Below, one piece after another: positions 38,817 to 48,503 of a DNA stretch of 64,000 bases; positions within the stretch are counted from its first letter, which is position 1; the number at the start of each line of letters is the position of its first letter. The DNA is from Basfia succiniciproducens. Its GTDB lineage: Bacteria; Pseudomonadota; Gammaproteobacteria; Enterobacterales; Pasteurellaceae. The stretch covers positions 1,469,405 to 1,533,404 of the forward strand of contig NZ_CP015031.1 of assembly GCF_011455875.1 (NCBI RefSeq). Direction: 5' to 3'. The position numbers and the translations under genes were made by a program. Below the pieces are notes generated by a model. It did not search any database, was not told the origin of the DNA, and worked only from the letters and a program-made list of their open reading frames with translations.

Positions 38817-40598
38817 TTACTTCGCCATAAACGAACGGCTTTGAGTAAAGACTTCCAGGAATAAACCCAGCGGCGGACGTAATGAGGATTCTTTTTCATA
38901 ATCCACATTATATTTCTGGTATTGTCCTTTACGATCAATATGATATTGGTTGCCATTAGGGCTAATGATGACATTCCAGCGGTAATTGCCGACCAATATC
39001 CAATCCGCCTTGCGCGAAATATTTATCAGGCTTTCTCCTTGGGCGTAATCGGTCATCGGATTTTCCACTTTAAAGACATTCTGCATTAGAGTCGGCACCA
39101 GATCCACATGGCTGGTTAATTTGCTTTGCTGTTCGTTCAGCAATGCATTCCAACGGATAATCATCGGCACTTGGATTTCATCCAAACCGAAATAATCGAT
39201 ATGTTCTTTATCGGATAATTGGAAAGCATGACCATGATCTGCGGTAATAATCACGATGGTTTTATCCAATAAACCGCGCTCCTGCAATTGCTCGAACACA
39301 ATTTGCAGCTGAACATCCACATTGCCCAATTGGTTATCGTAAATTTCCGTTTCTTCCTCTTTGGATTTCGGATCCGCATTCTGCACTGCGGTTAGCACAT
39401 CCAAGTCTAAATAACTAAACCAAGCCTGATCTAAATGCGCTTTATTTAACCAAATTAACCAATTTTTTACCGCACTTTGATTGCCCGCTTTAATTCTCGG
39501 CAAATTCACTTTTTGGAATAGCGCCTGTCTGAATAAACTGTCTTTAAAATTGTTGGCGGAAAACAAACCCATTTGATAATGTTCCGCCTGCAATTTCTTA
39601 AACAGCTCGGATTCCGTTTTATTGTGCAAAATACTGTCGGTATAACTTGCATTCAACCCGTAGAACAAGCCGGTTAAGCCTAAATTGCTATTGTTACCCG
39701 TACTGTAATGATTCATAAATTGAGCGGATTGTTTAGCGAACTCGGTTAAATTCGGCATTTTGCTTTCAATAACGGAATCGTAGCGCATACCTGAAATATT
39801 AATCAGCAATATATTCAGTTTCCGCTCGATCGGCATATAAGCCAATTTATGCTTAGGATAATCTATATTAAAGGCTTCGGGGCGACCTTCCTGTTCTAAT
39901 GTCTGCGCGTATTCGGTTTTATCCAGTAGGCCGTTTTTTTCCAAAAAGGTTCGGGCGGTCATCGGGTAGGATAACGGGAAGTTTGATTTCTGCATGGTAA
40001 TCGGGCGATAAATATAGGCGTCCGCCCAAGCATAAATTAAGTGGGTCGCCACAAACATGGTGACAAAGAAAATCCCCACTTTGCGCATCCATTTCTGCCG
40101 TTCCAGGCTGCGTAACTTATTCCAGGACCAGCGGGAATACAGCATTTGAACCAGCAAAATTAACGGCATTGGCGCAAAGAAAATCTGCCAATCGCGAGAA
40201 AGCTCGCCGTCTTCGGGGTTGACCAGCAAATTCCACACCACGGACGATAAATGCAGATTGAAACGAGAAAACACTTCCGTATCAATCAACAGTAATGTCA
40301 GACAAATTGTAGTAACGATAACCGATAAACCGCGGAAAGTACGTTCGTTTTTGATAATAAAACTGAGCGGGAAGATAATCAGCAAATAACCGGCGAACAC
40401 AATGAAACTGAAATGTCCGAGAATACTGATAAAGAAATAAAGTTTTCCCCAAAGGGTGGACGGCCAATCGATAATAAAAGCATAACGGGAACCAAATAAA
40501 ATCGCCCAAATAATATTAAAAAGAGCAAACCAATGCCCCCACGAGATTTTCTGTGAGGTTGCTTCACGATATTGTCTGCCGTTTTTAATAAATTGCAT
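38817..40598 (-). CDS. yejM: Inner-membrane sulfatase-like protein YejM (PbgA/LapC)
   Basis: YejM senses periplasmic LPS and, with LapB, controls FtsH turnover of LpxC, so setting LPS output. The 593-aa protein has five N-terminal membrane helices (residues about 20-190, DUF3413). A periplasmic alkaline-phosphatase/sulfatase fold follows (LNILLINISGMRYDSVIES, IVIITADHGHAFQLSDKEH). The Ser/Thr nucleophile position is not evidently preserved (GMRYDS, NNSNLGLTGL), in line with a non-enzymatic role. yejL is 25 bp upstream. Confidence 0.92.
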   Translation of the reverse strand: MQFIKNGRQYREATSQKISWGHWFALFNIIWAILFGSRYAFIIDWPSTLWGKLYFFISILGHFSFIVFAGYLLIIFPLSFIIKNERTFRGLSVIVTTICLTLLLIDTEVFSRFNLHLSSVVWNLLVNPEDGELSRDWQIFFAPMPLILLVQMLYSRWSWNKLRSLERQKWMRKVGIFFVTMFVATHLIYAWADAYIYRPITMQKSNFPLSYPMTARTFLEKNGLLDKTEYAQTLEQEGRPEAFNIDYPKHKLAYMPIERKLNILLINISGMRYDSVIESKMPNLTEFAKQSAQFMNHYSTGNNSNLGLTGLFYGLNASYTDSILHNKTESELFKKLQAEHYQMGLFSANNFKDSLFRQALFQKVNLPRIKAGNQSAVKNWLIWLNKAHLDQAWFSYLDLDVLTAVQNADPKSKEEETEIYDNQLGNVDVQLQIVFEQLQERGLLDKTIVIITADHGHAFQLSDKEHIDYFGLDEIQVPMIIRWNALLNEQQSKLTSHVDLVPTLMQNVFKVENPMTDYAQGESLINISRKADWILVGNYRWNVIISPNGNQYHIDRKGQYQKYNVDYEKESSLRPPLGLFLEVFTQSRSFMAK

Positions 40599-40623
40599 TC
40601 TTCACTAGCCCTATCGATTATAG

Positions 40624-40848
40624 TTAGTGGTGTTTTGTTTTAACGGAATTCAATAAGGCGTCGGAGAAGGCTTGAGCCAATACCGTGCGCTGATTCGCCC
40701 CGACACTGCTGGTTAATAAATTCGTCACCATATTGCCTAAAACAACTAATGAAAGATCTACCGGCGCCTTGTGTTTTTCCAGGACTTCAATTATATCTTT
40801 TAAGATTTCATCAACTTGTTTGTCTTGATATTTTGAATTAATAGCCAT
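40624..40848 (-). CDS. yejL: YejL family protein (DUF1414)
   Basis: A 74-aa helical protein of unknown function, strongly conserved in gamma-proteobacteria next to yejK and yejM. The segment EVLEKHKAPVDLSLVVLGNM matches E. coli YejL. ATG 40848 is chosen over TTG 40854 on family grounds; neither has a strong ribosome site. Together with yejM it forms a minus-strand pair divergent from yejK, as in E. coli. Confidence 0.88.
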   Translation of the reverse strand: MAINSKYQDKQVDEILKDIIEVLEKHKAPVDLSLVVLGNMVTNLLTSSVGANQRTVLAQAFSDALLNSVKTKHH

Positions 40849-41013
40849 GTTCAACCAAATTTATTTCTAATTCTATTCATCACAAAGGATGAATAGTTTA
40901 CCTGATAATTTTTTAGATCCTAGCATATTTTATGCTTTATCGTTAAAAAAGTGCGGTTATAATTAGGCAAGATTTTTATTAAATATTTTAAATTTACCTA
41001 TTTGGATTAAAAA

Positions 41014-42081
41014 ATGAGTATTACCGTCAATCAAATTGTTCTGCATCAAATTATCAAACCTGCGTCGGCGAACATTCCGACTAATAACAATAATGAAACG
41101 GAAAACGGAGAAACGGCGACACAAAACACACAATTAGAAACCGTTCTACGTCAGGAATTATTGCCTATTACCGCCGAAGCGGAACAATTTATGCTGGAAC
41201 TCCATCAGGCTTATCAGAATAAAACCAAAGGTTACGGCGTATTTCAAGAACAATCCCGTTTTGCACAAAGTTTGAACCGGCTGTTAGAGCGGGAAACCGA
41301 TTTTCTGCCCTTTAGTTATGAAGCGGCAAAATTATTGAGTTCAGAATTAGCCAAATATGCCTTTGCGGAAAGCGGAACCTTTGTGCTTTGCCGGTACAAT
41401 TTTTTAGCTACCGATTACCTGTTTATTGCTTTATTGGATAGTAAAGCCAGCGTGCTGGTTGATGAAAAATTAGAAATTCACCGCACCCAATATCTTAATA
41501 TTAACCAATTCGACATCGCCGCCCGTATTAATTTAACGGATTTGCGAGTCAACGCTAATTCAAACCGTTATTTAACCTTTATCAAGGGACGAGTCGGTCG
41601 TAAAATCGGCGATTTCTTTATGGATTTTCTTGGTGCGGACGAAGGACTCAACCCGCAAGTACAAAATCAATGCTTATTGCAAGCGGTCAGCGATTATTGC
41701 CAAAAGGGCGAATTAAGCGCCGAACAATCCCAAGCGGTAAAAAAACAAGTTTTCGACTATTGCAAAGGACAAATTAATGCCGGCGATGAGATAGAATTGA
41801 CTGAACTTTCCGAAACAATTCCCACTCTAAACCAGCAGCCTTTTGCCGATTTCGCCGCAGAACAGGATTACGGTTTAGAAAACAATATTCCGCCGGTGCG
41901 TTCCGCACTAAAATCCCTGACCAAATTTTCAGGTTCGGGGAAAGGGGTAACAATCAGTTTTGATGCCGAATTATTAGACAAAAGAATTTATTGGGATGAT
42001 ATGCAGGATACCTTAACAATCCACGGTTTGCCGGCAAATTTAAAAGATCAATTACAACGGCTTTTGAAGAATCATAATTAA
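41014..42081 (+). CDS. yejK: Nucleoid-associated protein YejK (NdpA)
   Basis: A 355-aa protein of the 37-kDa nucleoid-associated family, starting [17 protein letters not shown]. Conserved parts are [36 protein letters not shown] and the C-terminal [19 protein letters not shown]. An acidic, low-complexity insert [11 protein letters not shown] follows the N-terminal strand. Upstream, a TATAAT (40958-40963) directly abuts a USS (40949-40957) and is a possible -10. Confidence 0.92.
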   Translation: MSITVNQIVLHQIIKPASANIPTNNNNETENGETATQNTQLETVLRQELLPITAEAEQFMLELHQAYQNKTKGYGVFQEQSRFAQSLNRLLERETDFLPFSYEAAKLLSSELAKYAFAESGTFVLCRYNFLATDYLFIALLDSKASVLVDEKLEIHRTQYLNINQFDIAARINLTDLRVNANSNRYLTFIKGRVGRKIGDFFMDFLGADEGLNPQVQNQCLLQAVSDYCQKGELSAEQSQAVKKQVFDYCKGQINAGDEIELTELSETIPTLNQQPFADFAAEQDYGLENNIPPVRSALKSLTKFSGSGKGVTISFDAELLDKRIYWDDMQDTLTIHGLPANLKDQLQRLLKNHN

Positions 42082-42155
42082 TTTGGCAATTCCGCTAAGT
42101 TTAGGTATCATCAGCAGATGTTTCGCCCACAAGACACAAAAGAAAGGTAAATACC

Positions 42156-42569
42156 ATGCAAATTAAACCGATTATTACCGCACTTTTATTAGCGCTGAGT
42201 GTAACTTCCTGTTCCACCGTTAGTAAAGTTGTGTATCGTGTAGATGTGCCGCAAGGCAATTATTTGGAATCAGCGGCGGTATCTCAATTACAAGTGGGTA
42301 TGACCCGCGAACAAGTGCAATACATACTTGGCACGCCGGTTCTAAACGATCCGTTTAGCACAAACACTTGGTATTACGTTTATCTACAGCAAAGAAGTTA
42401 CGAAACACCCGAACAACACACCTTAACCGTGAACTTTAACCAACAAGGTACGGTTGAAAGTTTTGATTTAGACAAACCTTTGCCGGATCAAGAAAAACAA
42501 GTGGTAAACAATGCCAACATCACCATGCCAGAGTCCCAAAGCACCAGCTGGTGGCAATTTTGGAAATAA
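42156..42569 (+). CDS. bamE: Outer-membrane assembly lipoprotein BamE (SmpA)
   Basis: BamE is an accessory of the BAM complex whose core, BamA, is encoded at 54.5-56.8 kb. The 137-aa protein has a lipoprotein signal with Cys19 in LSVTSCST. The SmpA/OmlA fold follows: QLQVGMTREQVQYILGTPVL and TWYYVYLQQ. A Trp/Phe-rich C-terminus (SWWQFWK) is an extension. cpxR follows 18 bp later, joining outer-membrane assembly to an envelope-stress system. A USS lies in the signal-peptide codons (42177-42185). Confidence 0.93.
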   Translation: MQIKPIITALLLALSVTSCSTVSKVVYRVDVPQGNYLESAAVSQLQVGMTREQVQYILGTPVLNDPFSTNTWYYVYLQQRSYETPEQHTLTVNFNQQGTVESFDLDKPLPDQEKQVVNNANITMPESQSTSWWQFWK

Positions 42570-42587
42570 CCTTAAAAAGGATTCACC

Positions 42588-43295
42588 ATGGCTAAAATTT
42601 TATTAGTTGACGACGATACGGAACTTACGGAATTGCTTTCGGAATTATTGTCGTTAGAAGGTTTTGAAGTTCAAATCGCATGCAACGGCGAAGAAGCGTT
42701 AGCAAAAATTGACGAAAGCTACGACATAGTTCTTCTTGATATCATGATGCCGGTTTTAAACGGTATCGAAACATTAAAACGTTTAAGACAGAATTTTACT
42801 ACGCCCGTTCTTATGTTAACGGCTCGCGGTGATGAAATCGATCGCGTTCTAGGTTTAGAACTGGGCGCCGACGATTATTTACCAAAACCTTTTAATGATC
42901 GCGAATTAGTCGCCAGAATCAAAGCGATTTTACGCCGTTCCGTATTAAACAAATCGGCATCTAGCGAAGAAGAAACCCCTTTCGAAGAGCGTAAGGCGAT
43001 TGAATTTGCCGGTCTGACTCTCTATCCCGGTCGCCAGCAAGTCATGTATCAGGGCCAGGATCTCGAATTAACGGGAACGGAATTCGCTTTATTGTGCGTA
43101 TTAATCAAACATCCGGGCGAAGTGCTTTCTCGCGAATTATTGAGTCTTGAAGCACTAGGTAAAAACCTGACATCTTTTGACCGTTCAATTGATATGCATA
43201 TGTCAAATTTACGTAAAAAACTACCGACCAGACCCGATGATTTTCCTTGGTTTAAAACCTTGCGCGGACGTGGTTATATTTTATTAACTGACTAG
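42588..43295 (+). CDS. cpxR: Response regulator CpxR
   Basis: An OmpR-type response regulator of envelope stress, 235 aa. The receiver domain has acidic pocket DDD (residues 8-10), phosphoacceptor Asp51 in VLLDIMMPV, Thr in LMLTARGDE and Lys in YLPKPFNDREL. The C-terminal winged helix includes LTGTEFALLCVLIKHPGEV and FKTLRGRGYILL. It forms an operon with cpxA 32 bp downstream and possibly bamE upstream. Confidence 0.95.
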   Translation: MAKILLVDDDTELTELLSELLSLEGFEVQIACNGEEALAKIDESYDIVLLDIMMPVLNGIETLKRLRQNFTTPVLMLTARGDEIDRVLGLELGADDYLPKPFNDRELVARIKAILRRSVLNKSASSEEETPFEERKAIEFAGLTLYPGRQQVMYQGQDLELTGTEFALLCVLIKHPGEVLSRELLSLEALGKNLTSFDRSIDMHMSNLRKKLPTRPDDFPWFKTLRGRGYILLTD

Positions 43296-43327
43296 GGGTT
43301 CCACCCCAAGTCCCATCGGGTTATGTC

Positions 43328-44719
43328 ATGATAATAGAGAAACTTAGCAATCATTTACAGTCCGTTACAACGCAAATTTTTGCTATTTTCTGGTTTACCT
43401 TTACTCTATTATTATTGCTTGCCTTTTTTATTCCAAGCCTGGATAACCGGGTTTATTCCGCCTTAACAAGCGAACAACTGGAAACATATCAAAAGCAGAT
43501 TGTTACCTCGATTCGCACTAATCAAATTTCACGATTACTTGTTGCCCCCGCTAAATTTGCCATTGATTCCACGGCACCAATCCGCCCTATTTTAATGGAT
43601 AGCAACAAACGCATTATCGGTGCGCTTCCCGATGAATTGCCGACGGTACAGCAATTTGTGCTGCAATCCGCCAATGTTTCCGCACCAATGGTGAGAAATT
43701 TTAATAATATCCAGCTTGCCGGGCCTTTTATCGTTCATCTCAACACACCGGAAAACGAACCCTTTTTACTGTATTTTGTAAAAACGGTTAACCCACAAAA
43801 AGAAGGCGTTAACTTTATCTTTGACCACCCGGCGCTGATTGTCTTTCTTATTATGTTGTTTTCATCGCCGATATTATGGTGGCTGGCCTGGCGGATTGCC
43901 CACCCTTTACGTCGTTTGCAACATTTTGCCGGCCTTGTATCTAAAGGTGATTTCACCCTGCACAAAGAATTGGAAGAAAGCGGTGTTTATGAACTACGCC
44001 AATTAAGTAAAAGTCTCAACCAAATGACCGAGTCGCTGGATAATTTACTGTCAACCCGGCAAGCCCTACTCTATTCTATTTCTCATGAATTAAGAACGCC
44101 CTTAACCCGCTTGCAGTTAGCCGTTGCATTAATTCGCCGCCGGCAAGGAGAAAGCAGAGAGTTAACCCGTATTGAAACGGAAGCAGAACGTTTGGATCAA
44201 ATGATCAATGATCTATTACAGCTATCCCGCAATCAATTAAAATCCGAGCTTGAACGGGAACGCTTTCCGATTACCGAAATTTGGCAAGACGTACTTGAAG
44301 ATACCAAATTTGAAGCGAAACAAAGAAATATCCACTTTAAAGCAACCTGCAAGATTCCCGATGTTGCAAAATATGCAATTAACGGTAACCGTTCCGCATT
44401 AGCCAGTGCCCTGGAAAATATATTGCGTAACGCGCTGAAATATACCAATACATCTATTGAAGCGACGTTTACACTTGAAAATAATTATCTTCGCATTGAT
44501 ATTGACGATGACGGTATCGGTGTGCCGGAAAGCGAATATAGCAAAATTTTTACCCCGTTCTATCGAGTGGATACCGCACGCACCCGTAGTACGGGCGGAA
44601 CAGGTTTAGGCTTAGCCATTGTACTGAATATTATCAAACAGCATCACGGGGAAATCGGTGCGAATAAAAGCCGTCTTAAAGGCTTATGTATTACGATGAA
44701 ATTACCTTTAGACAAATAA
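43328..44719 (+). CDS. cpxA: Sensor histidine kinase CpxA
   Basis: The 463-aa kinase/phosphatase partner of CpxR. It has membrane helices at about residues 16-36 and 168-188, and a short periplasmic sensor between them. A HAMP domain follows (about 189-240), then the dimerisation and phosphoacceptor His253 in LLYSISHELRTPLTRLQ. ATPase boxes are NALKYTNTS, DDDGIGVPESEYSKIFTPFY and STGGTGLGLAIV. A strong terminator follows. No cpxP gene is nearby. Confidence 0.94.
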   Translation: MIIEKLSNHLQSVTTQIFAIFWFTFTLLLLLAFFIPSLDNRVYSALTSEQLETYQKQIVTSIRTNQISRLLVAPAKFAIDSTAPIRPILMDSNKRIIGALPDELPTVQQFVLQSANVSAPMVRNFNNIQLAGPFIVHLNTPENEPFLLYFVKTVNPQKEGVNFIFDHPALIVFLIMLFSSPILWWLAWRIAHPLRRLQHFAGLVSKGDFTLHKELEESGVYELRQLSKSLNQMTESLDNLLSTRQALLYSISHELRTPLTRLQLAVALIRRRQGESRELTRIETEAERLDQMINDLLQLSRNQLKSELERERFPITEIWQDVLEDTKFEAKQRNIHFKATCKIPDVAKYAINGNRSALASALENILRNALKYTNTSIEATFTLENNYLRIDIDDDGIGVPESEYSKIFTPFYRVDTARTRSTGGTGLGLAIVLNIIKQHHGEIGANKSRLKGLCITMKLPLDK

Positions 44720-44765
44720 ACATCCGAAATAAAATTGGCGAGCGACAGTTTATAGTCAAACATAT

Positions 44766-44800
44766 AAAAAGGCGGGCTAACTTAAGTAGCCCGCCTTTTT
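44766..44800 (+). terminator. cpxRA terminator
   Basis: GGCGGGCTA (44771-44779) pairs with TAGCCCGCC (44787-44795), preceded by AAAAA and followed by TTTTT. It can serve both strands, as the anion symporter gene on the minus strand ends at 44854. Confidence 0.9.
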
Positions 44801-44853
44801 ATCATCCGAGTACTGATATAAAAGTGCGGTCGGTTTTTATAAAGTTTTCTGCA

Positions 44854-46251
44854 TTAACCGAACCAGAATAGATAACCTATGGTACCGATAACAAAGATAC
44901 ACAGAATATTCAGCACAACACCGGCACGAATCATATCACTTTGTTTAACCTCACCTGTACCAAACACAATGGCATTCGGCGGTGTGGCTACCGGCAACAT
45001 GAACGCACAGGATGCACCTAAACCGATTAATAACGCTAAGCCCATCTCCGGCATCCCTAATGCTTGCGCAATAGAGATAAAAATCGGCACCAATAAGGCG
45101 GCACTTGCGGTGTTAGAGGTAAATTCCGTTAAGAAAACAATAAAGGCGGTAACAATCAAACCGATTACGTAAAAATGTCCGCCCTGGATAAGAAATACGA
45201 TACCGTCAGCCATAACTTTACTCGCGCCGGAATCTTTTAATACCGCACTTAAAGTCAAGCCGCCGCCAAACAACAGCAACACGCCCCATTCGGTATTATC
45301 CTGAATCTGTTTCCATGAAGCGACGCCGGAAATACAAATCAAAGCCGCTGCTAATAATGCAACCACGCTATCAAAGCTGGCAATATCTTTCGGCAAACCT
45401 AACAAACCTGAAAGCATCGGATTTACGGAGGAACTGAACACCCATAAAACGGCGGTTAAAATAAAGATAAGCAAAGTAATAATTCTAGGGGTTGTCATCT
45501 CTATTTTTTCAAAATCCTGAGTAAAACGTATATTCAGTCTTGGTTTGAAAATAACATACATACAACCGATCATCAAAGGCATTAATATGATCATAACCGG
45601 CATACCGTACCATAACCAATCGGAGAAAGTCAGGTGCAACTGAGAGGCGACAATTGCATTAGGCGGACTGCCTACCAATGTCCCCATACCGCCGATACTC
45701 GCGCTATAAGCAATACCTAACAGAACAAAAGTATAGGTATTATGCTCTCGCTCACGATCCAATTGGCTTAAAATTCCCATTGCTAACGGTAACATCATTG
45801 CAGCCGTCGCCGTATTGCTAATCCACATTGACAAAAATGCGGTCACACTAAACAAATACAGCACAGCAATGAATAAATTCCCTTTTGCCAAAGCCATAAT
45901 ACGATTAGCAATTAAACGATCCAATTTTTGGATGTGTAATGCCGTTGCCAAAGCAAAACCGCCGAAAAACAGGAAAATAGTCGGATCCGCGAATGCAACT
46001 AAGGCATTTTTAGTGGTGACTAAGCCTAAACCAATGGCGAGTAACGGCACTAATACGGCGGTTACGGTAACGTTTAAAGCTTCGGTCAGCCATAACACAC
46101 CCACAAATACAAGTAACGCCAAACCTTTATTCACATTTTGCTCAAAAGGAAGAAAGGCTAATAACAATGCAAAAATAATCACATCCGCCATAAAAATCAG
46201 CGAATTTCTAGAGAAGATGGACGGTGGAGAAACGGAAGTTTGCGTATTCAT
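44854..46251 (-). CDS. DASS-family sodium:dicarboxylate (divalent anion) symporter
   Basis: A 465-aa polytopic protein of the divalent anion:sodium symporter family. Both substrate-motif repeats are visible: SMWISNTATAAMMLPLAMGI near residues 140-160 and FTSNTASAALLVPIF in the second half. The C-terminal MLPVATPPNAIVFGTGEV is diagnostic. Likely substrates are succinate, fumarate or malate, entering aerobically in contrast to DcuB. ATG 46251 follows GAGGGT; the frame extends to a TTG at 46266. Confidence 0.88.
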   Translation of the reverse strand: MNTQTSVSPPSIFSRNSLIFMADVIIFALLLAFLPFEQNVNKGLALLVFVGVLWLTEALNVTVTAVLVPLLAIGLGLVTTKNALVAFADPTIFLFFGGFALATALHIQKLDRLIANRIMALAKGNLFIAVLYLFSVTAFLSMWISNTATAAMMLPLAMGILSQLDREREHNTYTFVLLGIAYSASIGGMGTLVGSPPNAIVASQLHLTFSDWLWYGMPVMIILMPLMIGCMYVIFKPRLNIRFTQDFEKIEMTTPRIITLLIFILTAVLWVFSSSVNPMLSGLLGLPKDIASFDSVVALLAAALICISGVASWKQIQDNTEWGVLLLFGGGLTLSAVLKDSGASKVMADGIVFLIQGGHFYVIGLIVTAFIVFLTEFTSNTASAALLVPIFISIAQALGMPEMGLALLIGLGASCAFMLPVATPPNAIVFGTGEVKQSDMIRAGVVLNILCIFVIGTIGYLFWFG

Positions 46252-46629
46252 AAAGTTTACCCTCAAGTCAATGTACGGCTTTACTAAGTTAGCAATTGGT
46301 TAATTATACGCAATATAAATGTTATAAATTTGTGATTTACTTCAAAGAATATTTGCATCTTACACAGCAGAAACTGTAAATCAACGCTTTTTGTGAACAT
46401 TTTTCACCGGATTTCGTTCAAATTTTATCATCATAAACAGGTTTTCCTATGATGTTTTGTAAAAATTGGAATCACTATCGCAAAAAGTGCGGTTAAAATT
46501 TCGCAAGTTTTGGAAAATTGATAGATTAATGAGAAATAAATCAGTAGAATGTCGCCCTTTATTAAGATCTGTCAACGAAAAACGGATCCCCTAAGTCACA
46601 AGGTGTAACAACGAGACAATAGAGGCAAT
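46252..46629. other. Divergent intergenic region between the symporter gene and rlmN
   Basis: No gene is supported in these 378 bp. The region must hold both divergent promoters. It contains a CRP-like palindrome at 46331-46346 and a USS at 46485-46493. I see no clear hairpin. Confidence 0.6.
46331..46346. promoter_or_regulatory. Candidate CRP site upstream of the DASS symporter
   Basis: TGTGA-TTTACT-TCAAA matches the CRP consensus TGTGA-N6-TCACA at 9 of 10 positions. It lies 80-95 bp before the symporter ATG. Catabolite control of dicarboxylate uptake is common, but this call rests on sequence similarity only. Confidence 0.35.
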
Positions 46630-47745
46630 ATGACTGAAAAAATTAATTTAATGAACCTAACCCGCCAACAAATGCGCGAGTTTTTTAAAGAATTAGGCGA
46701 AAAACCTTTCCGAGCGGATCAACTCGTAAAATGGATCTATCACTTTGGCGAAGATAACTTCGACAATATGACCAATATTAATAAGAAATTACGCGAGAAA
46801 TTAAAAGCGGTAGCGGAAATCAAAGCGCCGGAAATTGCCGTTGAACAACGTTCTGCAGACGGCACTATCAAATGGGCGATGCAGGTGGGCGACCAGCAAA
46901 TCGAAACAGTTTATATCCCTGAAGCCGATCGCGCCACTCTTTGCGTTTCATCGCAAGTAGGCTGCGCTTTAGCCTGTACGTTCTGTTCGACCGCGCAACA
47001 AGGTTTTAACCGTAACCTAACGGTGTCTGAAATCATCGGGCAGGTATGGCGGGCATCAAAAGTGATAGGCGAATTCGGCGTGACCGGTATTCGCCCCATT
47101 ACCAATGTAGTTATGATGGGGATGGGCGAACCTTTACTAAATGTAGCGAATGTAGTACCGGCAATGGAACTGATGTTAGATGATTTCGCTTATGGTTTGT
47201 CAAAACGCCGCGTTACATTATCGACTTCCGGTGTAGTTCCCGCATTGGATAACTTAAGCGGCATGATCGATGTAGCGTTGGCAATTTCTTTGCACGCGCC
47301 GAATGACGAGTTGCGCGATGAAATTGTGCCGATTAATAAAAAATATAATATTAAAATGTTAATTGATTCGGTAAACCGTTATTTAAGCGTGTCTAACGCC
47401 AATCACGGCAAAGTAACCATCGAATATGTTATGTTGGATCATGTAAACGACAGCATTGAACACGCTCATCAATTGGCTGAAGTACTAAAAAATACACCTT
47501 GTAAAATTAACCTGATTCCATGGAATCCATTCCCGCAAGCACCTTATGGCAAGAGTTCAAATACGCGGGTGGACAAATTCCAAAAAACCTTGATGGAATA
47601 CGGTTTTACCGTTATCGTGCGTAAAACCCGCGGCGATGATATTGATGCCGCCTGCGGCCAGCTGGCGGGAGATGTTATTGATCGCACAAAACGTACGGCT
47701 GCAAAGCGCCAGTTCGGACAAAACATTGACGTTCAATTACAATAA
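46630..47745 (+). CDS. rlmN: Dual-specificity 23S rRNA/tRNA methyltransferase RlmN
   Basis: A radical-SAM enzyme that makes 2-methyladenosine at 23S A2503 and in some tRNAs. The 371-aa protein has the cluster motif [15 protein letters not shown] near residues 113-127, [10 protein letters not shown], and [14 protein letters not shown]. The conserved C-terminal catalytic Cys is in [13 protein letters not shown] (about residue 343). First gene of the rlmN-pilF-rodZ-ispG-hisS-yfgM series. Confidence 0.96.
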   Translation: MTEKINLMNLTRQQMREFFKELGEKPFRADQLVKWIYHFGEDNFDNMTNINKKLREKLKAVAEIKAPEIAVEQRSADGTIKWAMQVGDQQIETVYIPEADRATLCVSSQVGCALACTFCSTAQQGFNRNLTVSEIIGQVWRASKVIGEFGVTGIRPITNVVMMGMGEPLLNVANVVPAMELMLDDFAYGLSKRRVTLSTSGVVPALDNLSGMIDVALAISLHAPNDELRDEIVPINKKYNIKMLIDSVNRYLSVSNANHGKVTIEYVMLDHVNDSIEHAHQLAEVLKNTPCKINLIPWNPFPQAPYGKSSNTRVDKFQKTLMEYGFTVIVRKTRGDDIDAACGQLAGDVIDRTKRTAAKRQFGQNIDVQLQ

Positions 47746-47784
47746 ATTCCAACTCTTGTAAACGTGCCATATAAATAAGGAAGA

Positions 47785-48351
47785 ATGATGACTTTCAAAT
47801 TTCAACAAAAATTGACCGCACTTTTTTCCTTATTTATTTCACTGTTACTTTCAGCCTGTAGCTCGTCTCCCCAGGTAAATGCGGAAAATTTAGCTAAACA
47901 ACAGGCGGCTAAAGCCCGTATTGAATTAGGCTTAGCCTATTTACATCAACAAAATATCAATCAGGCTAAACAAAATTTCGATAAAGCGCTGGAACACGCG
48001 CCTCAATATTATTTAACCCATTCGGCACTAGCTTATTTTCATCAACAACTGGGTAACGTCAAACAAGCGCGCATCCATTATCAAAAAGCCATTGATTTAG
48101 ATAATAATCAGGGTGACGTACATAACAATTACGGCACTTTTCTCTGTTCGCAAGGACAATTTGAACAAGCTTACGACGAATTCGAACAGGCGCTTCAATC
48201 ACCCAATTATTATCGTCAAACCGATAGCTACGAAAACTTGGCGCTTTGTGCATTATCAGCTAAAAATAATGAGCGTTTTCAACGTTATTTAGCAAAATTA
48301 GAAAAATTGGATCCCAAGCGCGCCGCCAAATTAGAAAATATATCGAACTAA
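47785..48351 (+). CDS. pilF: Type IV pilus biogenesis lipoprotein PilF/PilW (TPR)
   Basis: A 188-aa outer-membrane lipoprotein that supports secretin assembly for type IV pili, machinery also used for DNA uptake. The lipobox is LLSAC. TPR repeats follow: ARIELGLAYLHQQNINQAKQ, HSALAYFHQQLGNVKQARIH, and NYGTFLCSQGQFEQAYDEFE. It is somewhat shorter than Pseudomonas PilF but like Pasteurellaceae versions. A USS overlaps the signal-peptide codons (47815-47823). Confidence 0.87.
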   Translation: MMTFKFQQKLTALFSLFISLLLSACSSSPQVNAENLAKQQAAKARIELGLAYLHQQNINQAKQNFDKALEHAPQYYLTHSALAYFHQQLGNVKQARIHYQKAIDLDNNQGDVHNNYGTFLCSQGQFEQAYDEFEQALQSPNYYRQTDSYENLALCALSAKNNERFQRYLAKLEKLDPKRAAKLENISN

Positions 48352-48503
48352 ACCTTTTCGTTTAATATTTCGTCAGGATTCATCATGTCTCCGTACCGGG
48401 GCATTTTATTCGGGAATTCTATGTAATAAAGGTTGCAAAACTAAGGATACAACTTTAAACTTTACCAACTTCCGTCTTGCTTTAAAAAATAAACTATTTA
48501 TCT

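Noticed and set aside
48352-48503. Possible small gene or RNA between pilF and rodZ
   Set aside because: Only short frames without ribosome sites and no clear hairpin; probably the rodZ promoter region.
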